DNA of 64,000 bases from Brachionus manjavacas. Its lineage: Eukaryota; Rotifera; Eurotatoria; Ploima; Brachionidae. The notes beneath the pieces were generated by a model, which saw only the letters and a program-made list of their open reading frames with translations, was not told where the DNA came from and ran no database searches. The translations under genes and the position numbers were made by a program. The DNA lies in contig JAHQIY010000001.1 in NCBI GenBank assembly GCA_019054805.1, positions 10,058,501-10,122,500 on the forward strand. Direction: 5' to 3'. Shown in pieces: positions 1-12,556 of the stretch. Position 1 is the stretch's first letter, and each line of letters opens with the position of its first letter.

Positions 1-21
1 ACAATAAAAATTTTACTTTAG

Positions 22-1096
22 AGATCCTTATGACTCGAGAAATTTTCAAACTGTTCAGGAATACGATTCAAAAATAAACCAAATAAAACTTCCATACGAT
101 AGTTTGAGACAACTTTATTTGGAATATGACAATTTTAATTCTCAGCAAAATGGAGAAACATGGGCACCATATTTGAATTATCCACTCGGCAAAAAGCTTA
201 CTTACGCTGAAAAAAAAATTCTATACGATTCCTATTCTTCAGTAATTTTGTTATTTGGAGTAATCTTTTTTTAATATGTAATTTTTTAAAGCAATTACAA
301 TCCGATGGTAAAAGTCTTTTAGCCTACGCATCATTTGTGGTCGGATATTCGGAATTAAACGAAGAGAATAAAGCTCTCGAATACATGAACCGAATTTCAG
401 CTCATTTTAGTGAACCATTTATGGTAAATTTAAATAAAACTTTTTTTATTTCTTTTTATTTTGTTTAAGATAATGAGCGAATATCCTAATTCAAATTCTG
501 CCCTTGATATGCAGAATACTTTCAACTATTTGCCTGGATATGCAGCTTTTGTTTCAGGCTTTATTGCCGGCTATTGCGGAGTGAGATATCAAGATTTTCA
601 ATTGGATTTAGTCTATCCATCTGAAAATTTTGGACAGTATCAAGCTCAAGTATCATCAGCGCAATTTCCGGTTTTCAAACAACCGGCATCAAATACAGAA
701 AACTGGAATATTACAGGATTAATGTTTCGAGGTAATCGCTTGGATATTATTTATGACCTAAGATCCAAATCTGTGGAAATTCGCAACAGAAGGGGCATTG
801 ATCAATCGGGTCAAGTTGATGACATGCTTGAAGTAGTTGTTTACGAAGGAACTCAACTTACAGTTAAACCATTAAGAACTGGAGATATTGTCACGATCAG
901 CCTTAGTACTGAACTCTGGTTCTATGGTCCAAAGAGAAGCCGTTTGCAGCGAAATCACTATTCTGACAATATGCATATTTTAGCAACCATTTATCCAGTT
1001 CAATACAATAACCGAGTTTTACGGGCGTCTAACTCTGGAAATATTCTAAGATTTAGCATTTTACTTAATTTTGCGTTCTTAATTTTTAATTTTTAA
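22..1096 (+). CDS. GH65-like glucosidase (PGGHG/ATHL1-like), C-terminal part
   Basis: Three exons fit in phase: 22-241, 292-423 and 470-1096, with the stop at 1094-1096. The gene starts upstream of the window. The product resembles the C-terminal part of the animal acid-trehalase-like family (PGGHG, protein-glucosylgalactosylhydroxylysine glucosidase), which removes glucose from hydroxylysine-linked glycans. The similarity lies in an AYASFVVGYSEL segment (family MTWGMFAVGWMEL), then SEPFMIMSEYP, then a glycine-rich LPGYAAFVSGFIAGYCGVR block (family FLTGMGGFLQAVVFG), and the GLMFRGNRLDI strand pair of the small beta domain. The catalytic (alpha/alpha)6 core is off the window. The protein ends in a small-residue stretch (SNSGN) followed by about 15 hydrophobic residues to the stop, which looks like a GPI-attachment signal. 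The family call rests on remembered similarity; the GPI tail is inference. A polyadenylation-like AATAAA lies near 1117. Confidence 0.68.
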
Positions 1097-1467
1097 CATT
1101 TTCGGTTAATTCGTTGAATAAATTTTTTAATTGTAGAATTTTTGGCTTTCTGTGATTAAAACAACGAGTAGTTAAAATATTTTTAATAAATTTTGTGACA
1201 AAAAATTTTATTTTAATTATTGCTTTTTCTTAAAATTTTAACAATCATTAAAAGATATTATTAAAGTTATCAAAATTTTCATATAATTTTATATGTTTAC
1301 TAATATTTAGCCTAAATCGTTGGAAAATCGTGGGAAGCAGAAAGGGGTTTTAAAATAGAAAAATTTTTTGAAAACTTTGAGTGATTATTTTTTATATTTA
1401 AGTTTTAAATTAATAATAATCCAATTATTAAAAAAGACAATCGGTTTGAATGAAAATTAGTCTAAAT

Positions 1468-1949
1468 TTATTGAAATCTACCAGCATTCCAGTCTTCTCT
1501 TTCTTTTTGCTCGTTAACAACTTGTTCAATAAATGGTTTTAAATACGAAACATCCTTTTAAAAAATTAATAATTTATTAACTTTCTATTTTTATTTCTTA
1601 GTTACTTGTTCTGATTTTGTCCATTCGGACTCTGGTAAAACCGATTTTCCTGAACTCAAATTAATTGCTCTTGCCAGTCTGTACTGTCTTTCTTGATAAA
1701 CATCCGCTGGTAATCGTCTCAAAGCTTCTTTTATTAGTTCGTTTTCTTTCATCAAATCATCCGAAAGTAAGCCATACTTCAAATATTTAGATAATGGGAA
1801 CAAGGCCTTGTTTAAACCTTGGCTTGAAACTCCTAAAAAGATGAAAAATTATTATTAAGCATTTTTCAACAACAAAGGTTTGCACCTTTTATTACTCCAG
1901 TTTCGGCTAATTTTTTGGCAAAGGCTAGAGTAGCTTTCAATTGAGCCAT
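1468..1949 (-). CDS. UQCRB: Cytochrome bc1 complex subunit 7 (UQCRB/QCR7)
   Basis: Three exons on the minus strand (1886-1949, 1606-1832, 1468-1554) join in phase to 125 codons, close to the 111-residue human subunit. This is the 14-kDa matrix-side subunit of mitochondrial complex III, which stabilises cytochrome b and helps ubiquinol oxidation. Diagnostic blocks are KYLKYGLLSDDL (family NKLGLMRDD), the IKEALRRLPADVYQERQYR core, VLPESEWTKSEQ, and the C-terminal YLKPFIEQV followed by EQKEREDW. The first exon donor is GTGCAA; the other junctions are ordinary. A likely 5'UTR intron of about 45 nt lies just upstream of the start codon. There is no cleavable presequence, as usual for this subunit. 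The gene is convergent with the upstream glucosidase gene. Confidence 0.93.
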
Positions 1950-2249
1950 CTTTGATTTATCTAATTCGAAAAAATTTTTTAATTAATTAGAATTTACTTT
2001 GCTGTTTTTGAAATATTGATAGAGAAAGTTAAGCAAAAAGATTTCTAGTAAAATATATTTAATATTTTTTCATGTATAAATTTTGAATAAGCAAAATTAT
2101 TTAGCTAAAAAGATGCATGACGCGATTTAGAATTGTGTTAAATTTTAAATTTTGCAATATTTTCTAACCTTTTTATCTTGCAAGCAAGTAAAAATTTTTA
2201 TTGTCTTATTTTTTTTTATCATTAATAAATCGACTTCAAATGATAATTA

Positions 2250-3163
2250 AAAAGGAATAGAGAATATTGTCAAAATGTATGCAGATGATACAAAAATATT
2301 CTCGCAAACGGTATCAGAAATAAGCGCATTGAAACTTCAATCAGATTTAGATTTAATTTTCAAGTGGACTCAAGATTGGCTTCTTCTCTTCAACACATCA
2401 AAATGTGTGGTTATGCATTACGGTCATAAAAACAAAGAATTCACTTATTTTATTAATGGTAAACAGTTATCAACGTCTGAAACCGAAAGAGATCTTGGAG
2501 TAATCTTCAATACAAATCTCAAATGGAAAAATCAAGTGATAGAGGCTACAAACAAAGCAAATCAAATGTTGGGTCGCATCAGGAAATCATTCGCTCGTTT
2601 TGATTGTAAGTTATTTAGATCATTGTATTTAACTTTTGTTCGTCCTTTTTTGGAATTTGCTGTGCCTGTATGGTCTCCATTTCTTAAGTCGGATTGTGAG
2701 AATCTTGAGAGGATTCAACGCAGAGCTACGAAATTTGTTTCTTCAATTAGAAACAAACCGTATGAAAGCAGATTTAAGTCTTTAAACATTCCAAATCTAG
2801 TGGAAAGAAGAAAAAGAGGTGATCTAATTCAATTATACAAGTTCATGCATGGAATAGAATTGGTTGAAAAAAGCAACAATTTTAATGTCACCAAAATCCA
2901 AGGAAGAGGTCACTGCTTCAAATTTCACAAAGAAATTTCGAGGCTCCAACATAGAGATAACTTTTTTTTCAACAGAACCGCTAACATATGGAACTCACTG
3001 CCAAATCAATTAGTTGAAGCCCCTAATGTTAACAGCTTTAAAGCAGGCATTGATTGCTGGATGAGCAGCAATCAATCACATCAGCTGTCATAGTGTGCCT
3101 TATCAGCACACTCGCTGGCTAGCCAGCTACAGTTAAAACTACTTCTACTACTACTAAAATTCA
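2250..3163 (+). mobile_element. 5'-truncated CR1/L2-like LINE, reverse transcriptase C-terminal half
   Basis: An open frame from about 2254 to 3093 starts inside the reverse transcriptase domain at the MYADDTKIF catalytic box. It runs through the ERDLGVIF block, LTFVRPFLEFAVPVWSP, LERIQRRATKF, RRKRGDLIQLYKF and a C-terminal WNSLPNQLVEAPNVNSFKA block. This order is typical of CR1/L2/Jockey-type non-LTR elements, and the abrupt 5' start is typical of aborted target-primed reverse transcription. The frame has no stop, so the copy is young. After the stop come a stem-loop (AGTGTGC / GCACACT), a GGCTAGCC palindrome and a short CTACTACTA tail. A second, older member lies at about 37.25-38.25 kb on the opposite strand. 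Confidence 0.9.
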
Positions 3164-4680
3164 ATGTTTTTAACAGATTTGTCAAAAGTCACAAGTCTCA
3201 AGTGATGTTCAAGTCCGGACTTGGACTTTAAATTGGGATTTTTAAACAACTCTGGTCTTTAAATTAAATAAAATATAATTTAATCTAATGAGTTTTCAAT
3301 GCCGAAATTTTTAAAATTGAAATTAGAAACCAATTCATTTATGTTTACTTAAAATAAAATTATTTAATAATAATTACCGTAAAGCATTGTAAACTACATT
3401 ATTTGGTTTGAGAATTTTTTTTTTAATTCTTTAAAATACAGATTGGATACACGGCCTCGGAGACTTGGAGGAGATGGGTCTACCGAAACTTAAATTGATG
3501 AACTTGGGAAGTTTGTGGCCATAATCAGAACCACAAGCTGACAAAGTGCAGCGTTATAAACTGTATTGATGGTATTTATGTGTTACAGCTTACATTACTT
3601 TTACTGGATATTTATTTAAAAATTCATGATGAATAATAAAATTCTAGAATCACTTGAAAACCGTGTAAATGGCCAACACTTGTAAGCTTCCTATTTGCAT
3701 AAATTTTCGAATCTTTGAGCTTTTTTCGATCTTTAAAAGCGGAATTCAAGAAAATTTCAAGATCTATCTAAATGTATCTTTGGTTTCTTAAGACTCGAAA
3801 AATTCATTCTAAAAGACCGATTTGAAAATGGTCAAAAAATTGGGTTTTCGGAACTTTTTCGAAGGCGCTAAATTTTTTGCTATCTTGCATTTTGGACTCC
3901 AGTAAAAAGTATCATGTATAACTTTTTACGCTCTTTATTGTCGGTGAATGATGTCGATTTTTAATGTGGTCCCATTAATATTAAATCAATAGATTCCCGA
4001 ACTACTTGGTTATCCATGTAGCATGACCAGAAGGTCGAGCATAATTGGATTTGATATAAGTTTTCTCTGAATTTATTTGCTATTCTTTCCAAAAACTTCT
4101 AGCAGTAAATGGTTCCATTGTCGAGGAAGTTTTCAAGATTTTAAGGTAGTTTATTTTTTAGTTAAAGTTTTTTTAGATTTTATTGTCTTTTAATCTCAGA
4201 TTTTCGAACTTTTGTGAAAGTAAGTTCTAGAAATATCTTGGTTAACAGTATATGTGACAAAAATAATACCAATCAGCACAACAATGCAATTTAAGAATTT
4301 AAATTCCTATTTTTCAATCTTAAGTTTTTTTTTCAGACTGTATAATTTTGATTATTAATAGACTAGACCTATGATGATCAATTTATGATGCATCATTTTG
4401 ATTCAACATCATTAAATAATTTTTAGAACTAAAAATTTCAGATTTAGATTTAAATTAAATTTTTAAAATTTTGGAAACTGATCGCTTTATGTTTTAAAGA
4501 ATTTTATTTTAAAACTAGGTTCTTAGTTACCAGAAAGGAATTAGTTTCCATGACAATAAAAGTAAAATTATTACTAAACTCAACAAACGTTTTATTTTCT
4601 TATAATCATAATAAATCTTAATAGCTAAGTTTAAATACAAAAATTATTTTTGTAAGATAGAATAATTGATAAAAGGAAAA
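3164..4680. other. Intergenic region with a relic of a CAGAGTTG-type inverted-repeat element
   Basis: I see no gene here. Around 3178-3255 there are several AAGTC/GACTT words ending in CAACTCTGG, which resembles one end of the element at 63287-63695. A moderately GC-rich patch at 3440-3560 keeps one short open frame but matches no family I know. The rest is AT-rich and unstructured. Confidence 0.4.
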
Positions 4681-6868
4681 ATGGAAAAATTATCCATTAG
4701 TGAAAAGATCGAAGAGCTGAAACAAAAATTAGCTCTATTGGGTAATTTCTGTCTTGATCAAATTTTCTAAAATCCATTTTAATTTAAAAGATGGTGACAG
4801 AAAAGCATTTACCGAAAATGCAGAATGGACCAAACGGAAAAATCAAGAAAAGATTGAACAACTTAGAAAAGAAAATAAAGAACTAAGACACAAACTAAAA
4901 GATTTAATAGAGGTAAATATATTTCAAAAAGAACTAATTAATCATTTTGAATCTTTTTCAATCAGGGTGATGAAAAAGTTCTCAACAAAGCCTTTAGCGG
5001 TCGACATTCGGAAAGAGTTGCTCTTAAAAACAAAACTGGCGAAGTAATATTTATCTTAAATAAACAAATATTCATTAATATCGTTTAGACTGCCATTACC
5101 ATTGTGGACCATAAGCATAGTGATCATATTAAACGGTTAAATGCCATCAAACATGAAAACGCCACTAAACTCAAACAATTAGAAGAATTACAAACAAGAT
5201 ACAACCAAGTGGTCAAAGATGCTGACGAAGCAGTCAAGACTGATGCTGGAGAATCTGAGACTGCCATGGTATGTAAATAAATTTAAAAAAAAAACTTTTT
5301 TTTAATTATTTATTCACCAGAGACTTAGACTTTTGGAAAACAGATTGAACAAGGCGGAATTAAAATGCAATGAAGCTTTGACTATACAGCGAACTTATAA
5401 CCAAATTAAGGCTCATTTATTGCAGGTAATTAATTAATAGTTTTTTTTTATTTTATTTAATTTTTTTAAAAGGAAAGTTTGACTTATTCCAATAGACTAG
5501 ACGATCTTGAAAAACAAATCGAAAAATCAAATGATGAACTGAAAAAATTAAGAATTATCAACAAAGATGCTTCTTTTGCCAAAGAAAATGCTTCAAATGA
5601 ATTCACCAAATTTGAAGATAAAGTTTACAAGTATTCTTTATTAATTTAAAATTATTTTAATAAAAAAAATCTCTAAGGGAACGCAAAGAACGCGAGATTT
5701 ATTTGGAAAGCATGAAAAAAGAGGCTGAGCAAAAGAAACTACAAGCCGAACGAATTGACCGTCGATTGGTAAGCGCTCAATTATTTTTCACTATCATATA
5801 ATTAAATATTTTTCATTGAAAAAAATAAAATAAAACTTTATATTCGAATTTTTATTGTTTTGTTTTAGTTGCAGCGACCATCGACACCGCCTGAGGACAT
5901 TACCAAAGAAATGACCGAAGCAGAACGAGAAAAGATAAGCTCATATGAAGAAGCTTTCGAAAAGATCAAAGAAGAGACTGGAGTTAATTCTATGGCTGTT
6001 TGACTTAGTTGAATTTAAAATTGAATTTTAAAATTATTTTAAAATTAAATTAGGAAGTTGTGGAGAGATATAAAGGTCAAGGAGACAAGACTACTCGTCT
6101 GGAAGCTGATAAGGCAGATGCATTGGAAAAAATAGCTAAGTTAAAAGATGAAAAGGAAAATTTGGTTAAAAAATTTGAAGAAATGAAGTACTCTGGAGAA
6201 CAAAAGATGTCTGAGTATGATTTTTTAAATTTAGTTAATTTCAATATTAAGTTATCTTTTAATAAAAAAAAAAGGGGACAGAGAACTATTGAAGAACAAG
6301 AGGACAAATTACAGAAAGAAGAGCAGCGCAGAGATACTACCAGAGTGAAGATGGAACAAACTAGACGTCTTTTGGTTCAAGTTAAATCTGATATTGAACA
6401 TTTGGCGAACAAAGTTCATCATTTAAAAGCAGTAGTTTTTTTATTATTTTAAAGTTTTAAATTAAAAGAAAAAATTAAATTAACCTAATTAAGACCAAAA
6501 GTCATGTAGCTTCTACTGTAATTTCTCCAAAATCAGATGAATTCGTATTAGATTTGCTTAGTGTAACGGAAGAAAAATTGATAAAGTTGTATGAGGACTT
6601 AGAAGCACAGGGTATGAATGAAACAAAGCAACAGATGAAAGAAGAAGGATTGTATTTTGCTAATGCTCTTGATGCCAAGCTACCGCCTCACAATACTAGA
6701 ATTGTTTTTCCGAATAAGACTGGTGAACGTGGGTTTGATGATGAGGATGGAAGTGGCGATGAGGGCACTGAAGACTTCCGTGGATATAGAGAACAAATTA
6801 AACAAGCGTCTAAACAAATTGTGGACTCAAAAACTAAGCGTAATCAAATTAAGAAAAACAAAAAATAG
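4681..6868 (+). CDS. ODAD3: Outer dynein arm docking complex subunit 3 (ODAD3/CCDC151)
   Basis: Eleven exons fit in phase: 4681-4741, 4791-4912, 4966-5043, 5089-5268, 5321-5425, 5473-5630, 5678-5768, 5869-5997, 6054-6214, 6275-6431 and 6494-6868. The product is about 538 residues (human 595). It is an almost continuous coiled coil that helps anchor outer dynein arms on ciliary doublet microtubules. Family signatures are DGDRKAFTENAEWT near the N terminus (family EGDRKA..SQWT), KNQEKIEQLRKENKELR, the GDEKVLNKAF segment, KKFEEMKYSGE, HLANKVHH, VTEEKLIKLYEDL and KLPPHNTRIVFP near the C terminus. The tail is acidic and then lysine-rich, as in the vertebrate protein. All introns are about 45-100 nt. 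The start is the only ATG preceding the conserved region in phase. Ciliated cells would be the site of action. Confidence 0.9.
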
Positions 6869-7530
6869 AACTAAAAAATTTGTTCTAATTTTTGATTAAA
6901 ATTTTTATAACTTATATAAATTAAATTAATTTTTAAACTTTTATTTTTGATTAAAAAAAATTTTTCTTTTGAATGATACAGATGATTATTTAAATAAATA
7001 GTATAATTTAAAATTTGTAGATTTGATTTAAATTTTTTAGGTTTAAAAAGTACCTACTGCATTCTATTTTTTATTATTGTATCCAAAGGGCTTTATTAAT
7101 GTCACATTATACTTAATAGCTCTAAAAATTATCGCTATCAATTCCTATAAAATTAAATATTTAGATTATGTCTTTAAAAATGAACATTAGTGATTTTTTT
7201 AATATAAAAAAAGACAATATTTCTAAAAAAATTTAGATATTTAATGATTTATTTTGGACAAATTATTTATCATTAATGTCACATTTTTCGACACTTAATA
7301 AAAGATTTACTCAAAAAAAAAAAAGCTCTGTTTTTTTAGGAATATTTTCTTCTCTGAATTTGAAATAATTTTTTCTAATCAAAATAATAAAAGTTAATTA
7401 ATCACCTTTAATGACGGTGCAGTTTAGGTGAAAATAGTTTGACAATAAATTAAAGTCAGACCCGGCCTAATTTTTTTCAATTTAAATGCTAAAAAAATAA
7501 AAAAATGTTTATTTATTAGTTTGTTTCATT

Positions 7531-7660
7531 ATTGTGACCGACATTGATTTTGTAAAGTAAAAAAAAAATTACAAGTAAAACTGTCTGAAATGTTGACTAT
7601 TAATTTTAATCAGCTGTGTACATTTTTAATAAATTGTAAGATAAAATTGTGACCGACATT
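7531..7660. repeat. Pair of direct copies of ATTGTGACCGACATT
   Basis: The 15-nt word ATTGTGACCGACATT occurs at 7531-7545 and again at 7646-7660 in the same orientation, each followed by an AT-rich stretch. A related ATTAATGTCACATT word occurs at about 7097 and 7270. Exact repeats this long stand out against such AT-rich sequence and suggest the ends or sub-repeats of an unidentified element. Confidence 0.45.
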
Positions 7661-7800
7661 CATTATTCGTTTATTCTATTATTCGATAATTCCGTAATTA
7701 AAACCACGATAAGTACATGGTTTTAATTAATTATTAATAATTAAATTTAAAAATAATTACTTAAATATTAAATCATTAAATAAAATTTTAGTAAAAACAG

Positions 7801-7858
7801 TGGAAACAAGGCTACTCGTCTGGAAGCTTTACAGGAAGCTATTACGAGGATAGATGTA
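7801..7858 (+). pseudogene. Fragment of a duplicated ODAD3 exon
   Basis: The segment contains CTACTCGTCTGGAAGCT, shared exactly with ODAD3 exon 9 (near 6090-6106), plus matching flanking bases (GGA-ACAAG) with two mismatches. It lies about 0.9 kb downstream of the ODAD3 stop codon on the same strand and is preceded by a CAG acceptor-like site. It is probably a partial exon duplication. No continuing exon is visible. Confidence 0.5.
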
Positions 7859-10800
7859 GTAACTAAATGCTTTTAAAAAAATAATTTTAATAAAAACTTT
7901 AATAAAATTATTTTCAAATTTTAATTTTAAAACAAAAAGCATTCGCTTATAAAAATTTTGGCTTATTCTTAAATTTTAAAAATTAAGTGTATCTAAGTGT
8001 ATCATAAATTTTAAAAATTAAGTTAATAAAATGTTTTACAGATTTACAGAAAATAAGATACTTTCAACTTAATTTTTTTAATTTAAATCACACATAAAAT
8101 ATTGTAAATTTTCAAAAATAGATTCCCCAACTGTTTTTTTTTGCATTTGAAATGTAATTCAGATAAATGTTTGATTAAATTTCTTAAAGATACCGTGAAC
8201 TATTATAAACAAACGCGTCCACTTAAAACCAAATGTTAACTTCATTTTACATTCAAAATTTACTATCATCAGAATCAAGCTACAGTATCTTTTTTAATAT
8301 TTTTAGATTTTAACAAAATCACAGAATACATTTTTTTTAAATAAAATTTTCCCTAAACTCATAACTTTATTTAAAAAATTTAAAATTAAGTAGCCCATAA
8401 AAAAAATTGCACCATACAATTTCTTTAATAAAACTTTGATTTATCTTTAAAAAAAAATTGGATTTTATAAAATTTTGAAATTAGCATAAGGAAGTTCCAT
8501 CAAGTTCAGTAACAAGTCTAACCAAAATGAATGTAGGATAAAATCTAGATTAAGCAAATATGTAGCTAAACATCTAACCAAAAATAAAATCTGAGATGAC
8601 TTGAAAAGGTGCTATAGCTTTAGTGTTCCTTGATAATGGCACGCTTTACTTTTTTCTTGAATGGGTCTAATCGAAAACCAAAAAATAATAGAAAAATTAA
8701 ACAAAATTTCAAGACGGTTTTCTTTTCTATTTTATTTTAATTTTTTTAACCAAAAATCGCCTTCAACGTCTCAACTAAAATAGATAATAATTATTAAATC
8801 AGTTTTATTTTTTTCTGAGTTTTTTTTAGCTCCAAATAATGATTTTTCAATTTCGGGTTTGAGGGGAGACCATATCAAGGTATTCGAGGTATTTTCTTTA
8901 ACCATATCAATAAAAAAATCTGATAGATATATAGATAGATTTTGAACATAAGCAATTAACTTTCGCTTGATTGAGGGCGTCGAGGAAAGAAAATGATTTT
9001 TGTATATCTTAAATTTAAATTAATATTCTATGTTTGTTTTTTTTAAAATAGAAAATGTTGCGCTTTGTTTATAAATCTCTTTATTCTCTAATAATAGAAA
9101 ACAAATTTGACTTTAATTTTAAAAAAAATCAAAACATAAAATAGATAAAGTAAAATAAAAGAAAAAATTAAAAGAAAATTGGAAGTAAAATATTTTTTTT
9201 AAACAATTTTCCGAAAAACGCACAAAATAATTTTTAATTTAAAATAATTTAAATTCAACAAAATTAATCTATATGTATTGGTTACTAGTACCTTCATAGA
9301 ATATTTTAGACAATTGAACAAATTTTTTTTTAAAAAAAATTTTTAATAAAATATTCTACAATTTTTGGATAATTAAAACAATCCTTTTAGTTAGTCAATT
9401 TTAAATAATCTTTTAAATTCTAAATTTCGCTTTATGGTTAAGTAATTTTCATCCTTTGGATGAATTGGGTCAAGACCCCATTTCGTCATTAAGTTAGAAG
9501 ACAAATTATGGCCAATTTTGAAGCTCTTATGACAAGGATTAAAAATGTTCATAGTTTTGCACTATTTAGATTGATCTTTTTCTTATAATACACCCAGAGT
9601 TATCAAAAACAAGGTTTGGTACCATTTGTCGAAATTTTAAGCTAAGAGACCAACTTCAAAAGTGCATAGCTAAACAAATTTTTAATCCGTGCCCCGAGAG
9701 CTTCCAAATGAGCTATTACTTTTGCCCAATACTCTTTATAAAGAGCACAAAGACAAAAGAATATGCCATTGAGAAATGCTGTGAATAATTTTCAAAATTA
9801 TATAAAATTAAATTTAAAACACGATTTTGGAAGTTAAAAAATGCGCAGAGCTCTTGGTCAGTATCACCTCACATTTTCTCCAAAATTAATATTCATTTGT
9901 TTACACTCGCTGCTCAAAACATGAAAAATCAGTCTAATTAAGTAATAAATTCTTAAATTTAATTTTAACTTCAAACATGGTAAATTAAGCAGAAAAATAG
10001 ACACGTCTCATCTGACAATCCAGGTGAGAAATCGACACAAATCTTCACATGATAGAAAAAAAAATTATTTTACTACTTTAAATAATAAAATATCCGAATT
10101 AATCAATAAAATTCAGCTTAATTAAGCTCTATTTGATCTAACCTTGCATTTTTGTGGCATTACACCTTGTAAAATAGGAAAAAAATATACAATAAATATA
10201 TGAGAAAAAAAGAGCATCATTGCATCCAGATCAAATAAATTCAAATTAGTCCAAGTGGTTTATTAACACTAAATTAGATATCAAAAGCCGAAACAAGGCC
10301 CATGTAAACAATTTTATTTGTTAATCACACGCAATCAAATGCTTATTGCATAAGGTTTACACGATTTGGCTTTTATCAAAAGATTTTTATCATAAATAAA
10401 TATTTTTCTCTAAAAGTACAAGTCCGAAACGATTCATTGATTTCGCTTTTGTACTTTAGTTGAGCTTTGATTTTTGTCTCCTTTTGCTAATCATGGCTTT
10501 ATTATCTGTTTAAAATTGAAAGCTTAAACTTGTCAAAAATTATTCGATAATCCCTGAACATTTATTATGTCATGCTAAATCGGGCGGCTTGGTTTCAAAA
10601 TCTGATTTATAGATCACATTCACATTTTTTTCTTTTTTTTTGTTCTTATCTTATTTTATCTTGACACCTTGCCTGCACAGCACTATACACTGATCCATGT
10701 CCATGCTTGCAAATTTAAGCTTAGAATCAGTGCAAGTCTTTTAAAGAGTCTCTTTGAAACAAGATCACAGTCTATGATCTCGTTGAGTTAGCAATTTCCT

Positions 10801-10899
10801 TACTAAATAATTTGAGGAAAACCCTCATGCAAATTAAAATGGTACCAAGTCCTTCGTAACGGTACGGGACGCATGTTAAAAGGCTTCGATGCAGCTACC

Positions 10900-11400
10900 T
10901 CTGGGTCAGATTAAGCATGATAAAGCTAAGACATCTTTTGATGAACCTCAAGCTCAAAACATTAAGAATCACTGTAAATCTTTAATGGGGTCACATTGAG
11001 ATTATTCTCATACTTGTTTAAATGCATTTTCAGAAGCTAATATCAAAAGAATACAGGAAGTTCAAAATTCAGCATTCCGGTCTATTCTAAATTTAAAATA
11101 TGTTACTCTCTCCAACATTGAACATCTAAAGGCTTTGATTTTTTATTTATAAATTTAAGGGACATCTCAGAAAGATTAAAATGGAGTTAAGTTTTTAAGA
11201 AGTTTAATGAATAAAGAAAGTAAATGAGAACCGTGCACAAGCTTAGGAAATAAATGATTATGTGTTTAATGAGCATCTTTCTTTAAGCTTGATAAAGAGT
11301 ATCAAGAGTATGTCCTTGTTCTCAGAAGATAATATCAAAAGCTATTCGAAATTCAGCATTGTGATCTATTCTAAAATGTGAATTCTCTTCAACATCAAGA
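10900..11400 (+). mobile_element. Decayed LINE reverse transcriptase fragments
   Basis: Around 11035-11105 one frame reads NIKRIQEVQNSAFRSILNLKY, a form of the 'thumb' block seen after the DDYS-type motif of non-LTR reverse transcriptases. A diverged second copy of the same segment occurs at about 11328-11390, with stops and indels. The copies are old and non-functional and belong to a different LINE type from the element at 2250. Confidence 0.5.
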
Positions 11401-11838
11401 ACACTTTATTTTAAACATTGTTATTTAAATAATTTGAAGAAGATGCTCAGATTGTGTAGAATAAATCTAGTCCTTGTTTTCAGCCGAATGAAAAAATTGC
11501 ATATTGCTACCTTGTGACTGCTTCTTTCTTAGACAGAGTATACAATTTTAAAATTTTGGACACTGTCACATCATTTCTAGCTTTTGCATTCCACTTTTTT
11601 TCCTACTCTTGAATAAGCATTAGCTCGGCAGAAAATAAACTAACAAATCCTAGATCTGTTCTAATCGCTGAGTTCTAGTGCTTGATCTTGCACACACACA
11701 GTAGTGTTAGAATTATGAAATGATGATGAGAACATTTTTGTTTTAGTTTCGTGCTGTTTTAAAGAAATAAATAAAATTTTGTTTGATAATCATTTATTTT
11801 TAATGCAATTTATCAAAAGTAAAATTTTGTCCTTAAAT

Positions 11839-11932
11839 TGTGTATGTGTGTGTGTTTTTTTTTAATTTTAATTTGATAGACTTGAGCAGAGTAGGGGTAG
11901 TGGAAAAAAATTGTTGTTGTTGTTGTTGTTGT
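11839..11932. repeat. Microsatellites (TG)n and (TTG)n
   Basis: A TG-rich run at about 11839-11855 and a (TTG)7-like run at 11911-11932 lie about 0.7 kb upstream of the Hox3 promoter. Confidence 0.85.
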
Positions 11933-12330
11933 ATTTGTACGAGTAATGAGAACAACGAGGCCAATAAGTGAATCAGCTGGGGCTACGCTTCTGACAATTA
12001 ACTCATTAAAACAAAATTTATCTAATTTGGTCATTTCACCCAGATTTTAGCAAATTTTTCAAAAAAATATTTTTATTTTTTTTCATTTTTTTCTAAATTA
12101 TTTTTCAATTCTAATAAATCAAAGTTTTGTCAAAATTTAAAGAAGAAGAAAAATAAAAATTAAATCGCACTTTTTATTTATTTGTGTTAAGTTAAATTCT
12201 AACTTCTTAGCACAAAGAAGCTTTTACTTTTAAGATTTTTGATCGGAGTTTGAAAGATGATCCTTAATTACATTTTAATGAGTAAGTTAAAAAAAAAGCC
12301 AAAAAGAGAACAAGAAGAATATTTGTGCTT

Positions 12331-12360
12331 TTTCTCTCTCTCTCTTTCTCTTTCTCTTTC
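12331..12360. repeat. CT-rich (GAGA-type) tract upstream of the Hox3 promoter
   Basis: A 30-nt pyrimidine tract made of CT and CTTT units lies about 200-230 nt upstream of the predicted Hox3 TATA box. In other animals such tracts can bind GAGA-type factors and keep promoters open. That role here is inference from position only. Confidence 0.6.
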
Positions 12361-12556
12361 GTTTCTTTAGTACAAGCAGCAATCAGAAAAAAGCACCGAA
12401 AAATCGATTAATCATTCTTTAAATACAAAGCAAAATTCTTACTTTTTTTCTTATATTTTTATTTTTCAAAAAAAAAAATAATATAAATTCGTCTAATCTA
12501 ACTGGATCATGTTATTCTTGTATTTTGTTCTAAAAGCCCGCACGTCTACTCAAAGC

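Larger units (their letters stand above)
6869..12330. other. Gene-poor region upstream of Hox3
   Basis: About 5.5 kb without a supported gene. It contains a small repeat (7531-7660), an ODAD3 exon fragment (7801-7858), decayed LINE sequence (10900-11400) and microsatellites (11839-11932). Patches with less biased composition at 9430-9900 and 10640-10860 could be old repeats or regulatory DNA; sequence alone does not decide. Confidence 0.5.

Noticed and set aside
3440..3560. A short coding exon (frame DWIHGLGDLEEMGL...)
   Set aside because: No recognisable family, no partner exon and a stop after about 28 codons.
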